Below, piece after piece: positions 9,869-13,688 of a stretch of DNA of 13,688 nucleotides (positions are counted from its first letter, which is position 1; the number at the start of each line of letters is the position of its first letter). This DNA comes from Euperipatoides rowelli (taxonomy: Eukaryota; Onychophora; Udeonychophora; Euonychophora; Peripatopsidae), in the NCBI GenBank assembly GCA_003024985.2, contig PXIH01S0000588.1. One strand, written 5' to 3'. The notes under the pieces are model-generated. The model was not told where the DNA came from. It searched no databases and saw only the letters and a program-made list of their open reading frames with translations. The position numbers and the translations under genes were made by a program.

Positions 9869-10157
9869 ACTAGCGTCTGGTAATCAAACTTACCATTGTC
9901 CATTCCTCACAAGTGGCACTCAGATGCCTATTTTTATTATTTACAGTCCTAACCTTACCCTGAACCCTAACTCCAACTGCATGTGAAATTCAGTATGCCC
10001 CAACCCTATGATAATCAAGAGGTGCAATATACTTTTTTTGATCAATTTTGATATTATGACACAACTTCCGTCAGCCCAACCGTTAACCAATCAATGGCCT
10101 TCAATGGTGGGTTTTGTGAGGAATGGGCAATGATAAGTTTGATACCCAAACCCTAGT
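9869..10157. mobile_element. MITE-like element 2 with about 43-bp imperfect TIRs
   Basis: The left end (from 9869) reads ACTAGCGTCTGGTAATCAAA, then CTTACCATTGTCCATTCC and TCACAA. The reverse complement of the right end (ending 10157) reads ACTAGGGTTTGGGTATCAAA, then CTTATCATTGCCCATTCC and TCACAA. Differences are mostly single substitutions. The interior is non-coding. On the minus strand it shares GGCTGACGGA, CACCTCTTGATTATC and AGGTTAGGACTGTAAA with element 1, and carries GTTAGGGTTCAGGGTAAGG. Possible 8-bp flanks (9861-9868 and 10158-10165) agree at only 5 of 8 bases, so the target-site duplication is unresolved. The relation to element 1 suggests one family with diverged ends. Confidence 0.82.
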
Positions 10158-10592
10158 CAAAATTTCTGAACTTTCGGTCTTTCAATCAAAGTTGGAGGGG
10201 GAAGCTCTCCTCCCCCCCCCCATAGTGATGACCCTGAACACACTTCTCGTTATTTTTTTTTTCCTATTTGACATTTAAAAATTGTATTATCCTAATATTT
10301 CCAGATATCAAATATTCCATTTTCAACACAAATTATTAATAGCTCTGGTATATTAAGCTTTAAAAAAAAAAAGGATAATTCTAGTTTTAGAAAATAATTT
10401 AGGAAAGGAAGGGGGGGGGGGAGTCCTGTCAATATTTTTTTCAGGTATAGAATTGATGAAAACTGCTTTAAACTAAACAAATAATAGCTACTTTATTGCA
10501 TAATTTACATCTTTATTAATCTTTTCAGAAGTCTTTAATGCTTGCAACACAATATATTAGTAATAAACTAATATATATTTTGTTCTTTCTAG

Positions 10593-10660
10593 GTGAAACC
10601 AATAGATCGTGCACACCTGATGATATTAAAGATATGAAGTATTTGGAATGTGTAATTAAA
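10593..10660 (+). CDS. CYP4: Cytochrome P450 CYP4-family gene, internal exon c (J' region)
   Basis: This is a short exon too small to stand out as an ORF. The first two bases complete the Gly of IFG. It then encodes 22 residues: ETNRSCTPDDIKDMKYLECV followed by IK. In CYP4 proteins the corresponding stretch is FG-SDRPAT-EDLK-L-YLECVIKE, just before the helix-K ExxR, so order and spacing fit without a gap. The acceptor TTCTTTCTAG ends at 10592. The donor GTGAGA is at 10661. The exon begins in phase 1, as exon b requires, and ends in phase 0. The neighbouring exons are 3.7 kb upstream and 2.2 kb downstream. Recognition depends on YLECVIK and on exact phase agreement. Confidence 0.92.
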
Positions 10661-12877
10661 GTGAGACTATTATAGATTATTTTGGAAATTTTGTACAAAT
10701 TTATATTTAATGTTATTCTGAATTGATGTCAATTTTGTTAAAGAAATTGAAGAAAAACCCAATGGAAAATTGTAATGATAAAATGTCAGTCCTAAAATAT
10801 CCAGAATTACATCAACTATTTAACTTATAAATTATTTTAATTTCTTTTCTGAAATTTAAAGGGCCCCATTTTTTTTTAACACTGCCAGCTCTATATCTTT
10901 CCCAGGAAAAGGACCTAAATGCTACATTAGGTGGCTTAATGAATAATGAGGTAAACTTATGCTCCTAGTTTGCTCAGCCAATTGATGGAAAGCTAACAGA
11001 GTTTTCTACTCTCATGATATGCCCTACCATACATTTTGAAGAATTTATTTTTCTATCCTCAGAGAAGAATCAAGGAAAAAACTGGTAGAATTTATAAAAA
11101 TGTGCCTAAATATGACTAATTATATATTTTTACATGTTGGTTTAGTTTTAACCTGAGTTTTTATTGGTGAATGATTCTTCATTTGTTCTTTTAAAATAAC
11201 ACGCTTGTAAATAGGACAGGCTCAAAGCCAATACTTACAGATAAACCAAGAAATACTTTACAAGTAAACCTGGAATCTGGAAATACTCACTTTTCAGGTA
11301 AAACTGGAAATATATATTTTAAGGTGAACCCAGAAATCTTCACTTTACAAGTGAACTCAGAAATAGACACTTTACAAGTGAACCTGGAAATACTTACTTT
11401 ACAGGTGAACCTGGAAATACACATTTTACAGGTGAACCCATAAATCTTCACTTTATAGGTGAACCCAGAAATATACACTTTACAAGTGGACCTGAAAATA
11501 CTCACTTTACAGGTGAACCTGGAAATACACATTTTACAGGTGAACCCAGAAAATAATCTTCCCTTTACAGGTGAACCCGGAAATACACACTTTACAAATG
11601 AACCTGTAAATACACACTTTACAGGTGACCCAGATATGTTCACATTGCATAATATCATCCTTTGACATTTTAATGCAAGCAAATTTCATCAGTGTATCAC
11701 TTGTATAACTCACTGATTGATATTTCTTCTTTCTTCATGTTCTGAGAATGCACAGGAATGAGAAAGACAAATAACAGACACAAAAACTGGCTGTTTAAAT
11801 CTAAGCCTGTACAATATTCTTAACACCTGGACAATTGCCCCCCCCTCCCCCCAGAGAGTTAATTAATGTTGTCTGCATAAACAAGAACACAAATTTAATG
11901 AATGTTATAAAAATATAAACAATTAAAAAAAAAAAAAATGAAATTAAAATTAGTAAACATCATTTACTGGTAAAATAGAAGATATATTTTTTTGTCAAAT
12001 CCTTTATTAATGTTGAGATTTTATTTCTTGTAAAATTCTGAAAATAAAAATGACATCTAATTATTCATTTTAAGATCTTAAAATATGAAATAATAACCTG
12101 GATTATTGTTTCCAATATTCCCATGCTTTACTTGTCTACAATTCAAGCCCTGGCTACTATTTAACCTGGCATCTAATATATTATTTACAGTAATAACATT
12201 TTTACAATAAATAAATAAACTGTCTATATATCATCATAATTAAAGAATGGTGGTATATTGGTAATTAAAACCAAATGATTTTAATTATTTAACTTAGCAC
12301 CAAGATACCACCACCCATAACGCCCTTTGTACAAATGATTTAAGCTGATGTAATTATGTGCATATAAGAAATATGTATATAGTAGCATAACTAGGAATTT
12401 TGCCATCTATGGTGAAGTAGGAAAAATGCACTAAACAAGATAAATGTACCTTGGCTTTAATTTTTAATTTTTTTATTATTATATTAGGCTACTAATATAT
12501 AAAGATTGTTATTTGAAAAAAAAAACAATCATAGAGCCATATATTTTATAGCCCCAATTGATGTAGTTAAGGATCCAACTTGATAAAATTTCCATCATCA
12601 AAATAATGTTCCCTTAATGAATGCCAATGATTTTTATCTTTAGCTCTTATTTTGAACACTTCTCTTGACAACTATAACAAATTGGCACCTATGACCAGAG
12701 CCACTTTGGCCATAACCTTGCTACATATATACGGTACAGTAGTTCAATGTTTATTGATTTGTTGTTACAACTCATATATACTGTAACTTAGTATTTTGAT
12801 AAGGAGGTGTCTTTTTTTTAAAAATAATTAACACTTAACATCAAAATTATTTTTTTAAATTATGTTTGTTTATCTAG
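10661..12877 (+). other. Intron between CYP4 exons c and d (2.2 kb)
   Basis: The donor is GTGAGA and the acceptor TATCTAG. It lies in phase 0 between ...ECVIK and EALRLF, just before the ExxR motif. The main content is the 27-bp minisatellite at 11241-11651. A C-rich tract lies at 11838-11852. The stretch 11860-12870 is AT-rich with no gene or repeat family I can identify. Confidence 0.85.
11241..11651. repeat. Minisatellite, 15 units of about 27 bp
   Basis: Units begin with GTGAAC or a variant at 11241, 11264, 11298, 11324, 11351, 11378, 11405, 11432, 11459, 11486, 11513, 11540, 11571, 11598 and 11625. Between 11324 and 11540 every step is exactly 27 bp; the flanking units are less regular (23, 34, 26 and 31 bp). 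The unit is GTGAACC, TGGAAATAC, ACACTTTACAG. Because 27 is a multiple of three, the minus strand stays open from 11682 to 11287, giving 131 codons with a nine-residue repeat like GFTCKVSIS. A second open frame runs on the plus strand at 11459-11665. With no splice context or homology for a protein, I read both as products of the repeat. Confidence 0.9.
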
Positions 12878-12944
12878 GAAGCTCTTCGATTATTTCCACC
12901 GGCAGCTTACATTGCAAGAAAAATCACGGAAAATTTTGAAGTGT
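12878..12944 (+). CDS. CYP4: Cytochrome P450 CYP4-family gene, internal exon d (helix K ExxR)
   Basis: The exon encodes EALRLFPPAAYIARKITENF then EV, plus one base. EALR is the invariant ExxR of helix K (Glu at 12878-12880, Arg at 12887-12889), which stabilises the P450 core. LRLFPP and the following Arg-containing strand (YIARKI) fit the region lining the substrate pocket and near the haem propionates in CYP4 proteins. The acceptor TTTATCTAG ends at 12877. The strong donor GTAAGT is at 12945, leaving the exon in phase 1. The next exon should encode the GYxxPKGT-like strand and then PERF and the FxxGxxxCxG haem loop. None of these is visible before the window ends, so the gene is cut here. 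Confidence 0.93.
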
Positions 12945-13688
12945 GTAAGTTAGAAATTTTGTTTCTAGTATTAGGCTACTGTATAATAGAACCAAACGCT
13001 TAGACTTATTTATATCAATTGATTTTGAGGTATTGTATACCATAATAAGAAAGTACTGTACTTATAAGTTATAACTTTTAATTCATCAAGTAATTATTTA
13101 TTTTATTCATAAGTTATACATGACAAATATTATAAAAGGTTCCATATCTGTCAGGGTTCTTTCTACTCTAAATTAAGCACTTTTTTTTTTTTTTTTTTTG
13201 CGCCAAAATTTTATTGTGGGTAACGACTCGCAAAAAATATATTACTTTGAGAAATACATTTATTTGGAGATGGGCACTGATAGAAAAGTTTTTCACTGCG
13301 AGGAGACTGACAGAAAATATTAACATTGGGAGGGCTGAAAATGACGCAGGGGAATGAAATAATAATGGCATAAATTAATTAGAAGAGGGTGCTAGATATT
13401 TACATAACATATAATAAAATCAATTTAAAATAACACAGTGGATTATTTTTTTATGTATGCATTTAGTTTAAATTAATTGTAAAAGTTTAAACATTTTTTT
13501 TAATAAGTTTTTGGTATCAAATTAGCATCTGTTTTCTTTTAGCCAATTACATTATTCTACTACCATAAAAAAAGTCTACATTATCCAAGGTTTATTTTAC
13601 ACTAGCTATAGTACCCAGTGTTTCCCGGGTGTCCATTGTCGGGTCACCCCCCCAAAAAAAAAATCCTTATTGTTTATAGTATGTTTGT
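12945..13688 (+). other. Intron (5' part) downstream of CYP4 exon d
   Basis: It opens with the donor GTAAGT and runs to the window end. No following CYP4 exon is convincing. It contains a T19 run (13181-13199), then a less AT-biased stretch to about 13390 with no protein similarity I recognise, and a possible transposon terminus from about 13601. The T-run could be the reversed poly(A) of a minus-strand retroposed copy, but no target-site duplication was found. Confidence 0.7.
13601..13688 (+). mobile_element. Possible transposon terminus
   Basis: ACTAGCTATAGTACCCAGTG followed by TTTCCCGGGT and a C7/A10 junction is an abrupt GC-richer start in AT-rich DNA. It resembles the GTACCC-GCGTTGCCCGGG starts I associate with dispersed invertebrate repeats. 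This is pattern memory and not a database match. The element would continue beyond the window. Confidence 0.3.

Larger units (their letters stand above)
6865..10592 (+). other. Intron between CYP4 exons b and c (3.7 kb)
   Basis: The donor is GTAAGG and the acceptor TTTCTAG. It splits the Gly codon of IFG after the first base. The sequence from 6870 to about 8400 is AT-rich with no gene I can recognise; it includes a small 8-bp-arm palindrome at 6988-7004. A splice-like pseudo-exon sits at 8418. A minus-strand LINE end, a G34 tract and a MITE-like element follow. From 10200 to 10425 there are a C10 run (10212-10221) and a G11 run (10411-10421) in otherwise AT-rich DNA. Confidence 0.85.

Noticed and set aside
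11287-11682. 131-codon minus-strand open frame with Cys-containing nine-residue repeats
   Set aside because: It is produced by a 27-bp tandem repeat whose period is a multiple of three. The plus strand is open over much of the same array, units of 23, 31 and 34 bp break the pattern, and no promoter, splice context or protein family supports it.
13168-13371. 67-codon minus-strand open frame with a hydrophobic start
   Set aside because: Its C-terminal end is encoded by the T19 run, it shows no recognisable family, and it has no splice or promoter context.
13544-13570. Candidate next CYP4 exon after TTTTCTTTTAG, giving S-N-Y-I-I-L-L-P after exon d in the right phase
   Set aside because: A stop follows after eight codons and there is no PKGT, PERF or donor site. 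The weak resemblance to the expected GYxxP strand is likely chance.
1-13688. CRISPR array, operon, riboswitch or bacterial defence system
   Set aside because: The window is intron-rich animal DNA. The only regular array is a spacerless minisatellite, and the only genes are P450 exons and LINE remnants.

Overview
The window is animal genomic DNA, AT-rich and dominated by introns. No bacterial-style gene layout is visible. The only host gene I can support is a cytochrome P450 of family CYP4 on the + strand, close in sequence to vertebrate CYP4V2. Four consecutive internal exons lie at 800-964, 6762-6864, 10593-10660 and 12878-12944. Their splice phases match (0/0, 0/1, 1/0, 0/1), all flanking introns are GT-AG, and no stop interrupts them. 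Joined, they give about 134 residues, running from the segment before the I helix, through the oxygen-activation motif, to the ExxR of helix K. The N-terminal exons and the PERF and haem-cysteine exons lie outside the window. Which animal this is cannot be settled. Multi-kilobase introns full of CR1/L2-type LINE remnants and short TIR elements fit an invertebrate, but this is inference.

Layout. 1-799 is the end of an upstream intron, with a duplicated 16-bp palindrome (1-65) and a near-perfect hairpin (110-149). 965-6761 is a 5.8-kb intron. It holds a fold-back repeat (2414-2624), a MITE-like element (3677-3925), a minus-strand tRNA-derived SINE-like segment (about 4038-4108), a cluster of hairpins and ATGCAAAT octamers (4640-4897), and a decayed non-LTR reverse transcriptase (about 4990-6330). 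6865-10592 is a 3.7-kb intron with a minus-strand LINE 3' end (about 8932-9310), a run of 34 G (9728-9761) and a second MITE-like element (9869-10157). 10661-12877 is a 2.2-kb intron with a 15-unit, 27-bp minisatellite (11241-11651). From 12945 to the end is the start of another intron, with a possible transposon terminus near 13601.

The genes do not form an operon or pathway. There is one mono-oxygenase gene whose introns have collected mobile DNA. The observations most worth a second look are the two MITEs that share a telomere-like core, and the minisatellite, whose period is a multiple of three and whose units each carry an AG|GT splice-like junction. The palindromic tandem repeat at the left edge and the position of the CYP4 haem-linking glutamate exactly at an exon end also deserve checking. 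I found no clearly new biological system.
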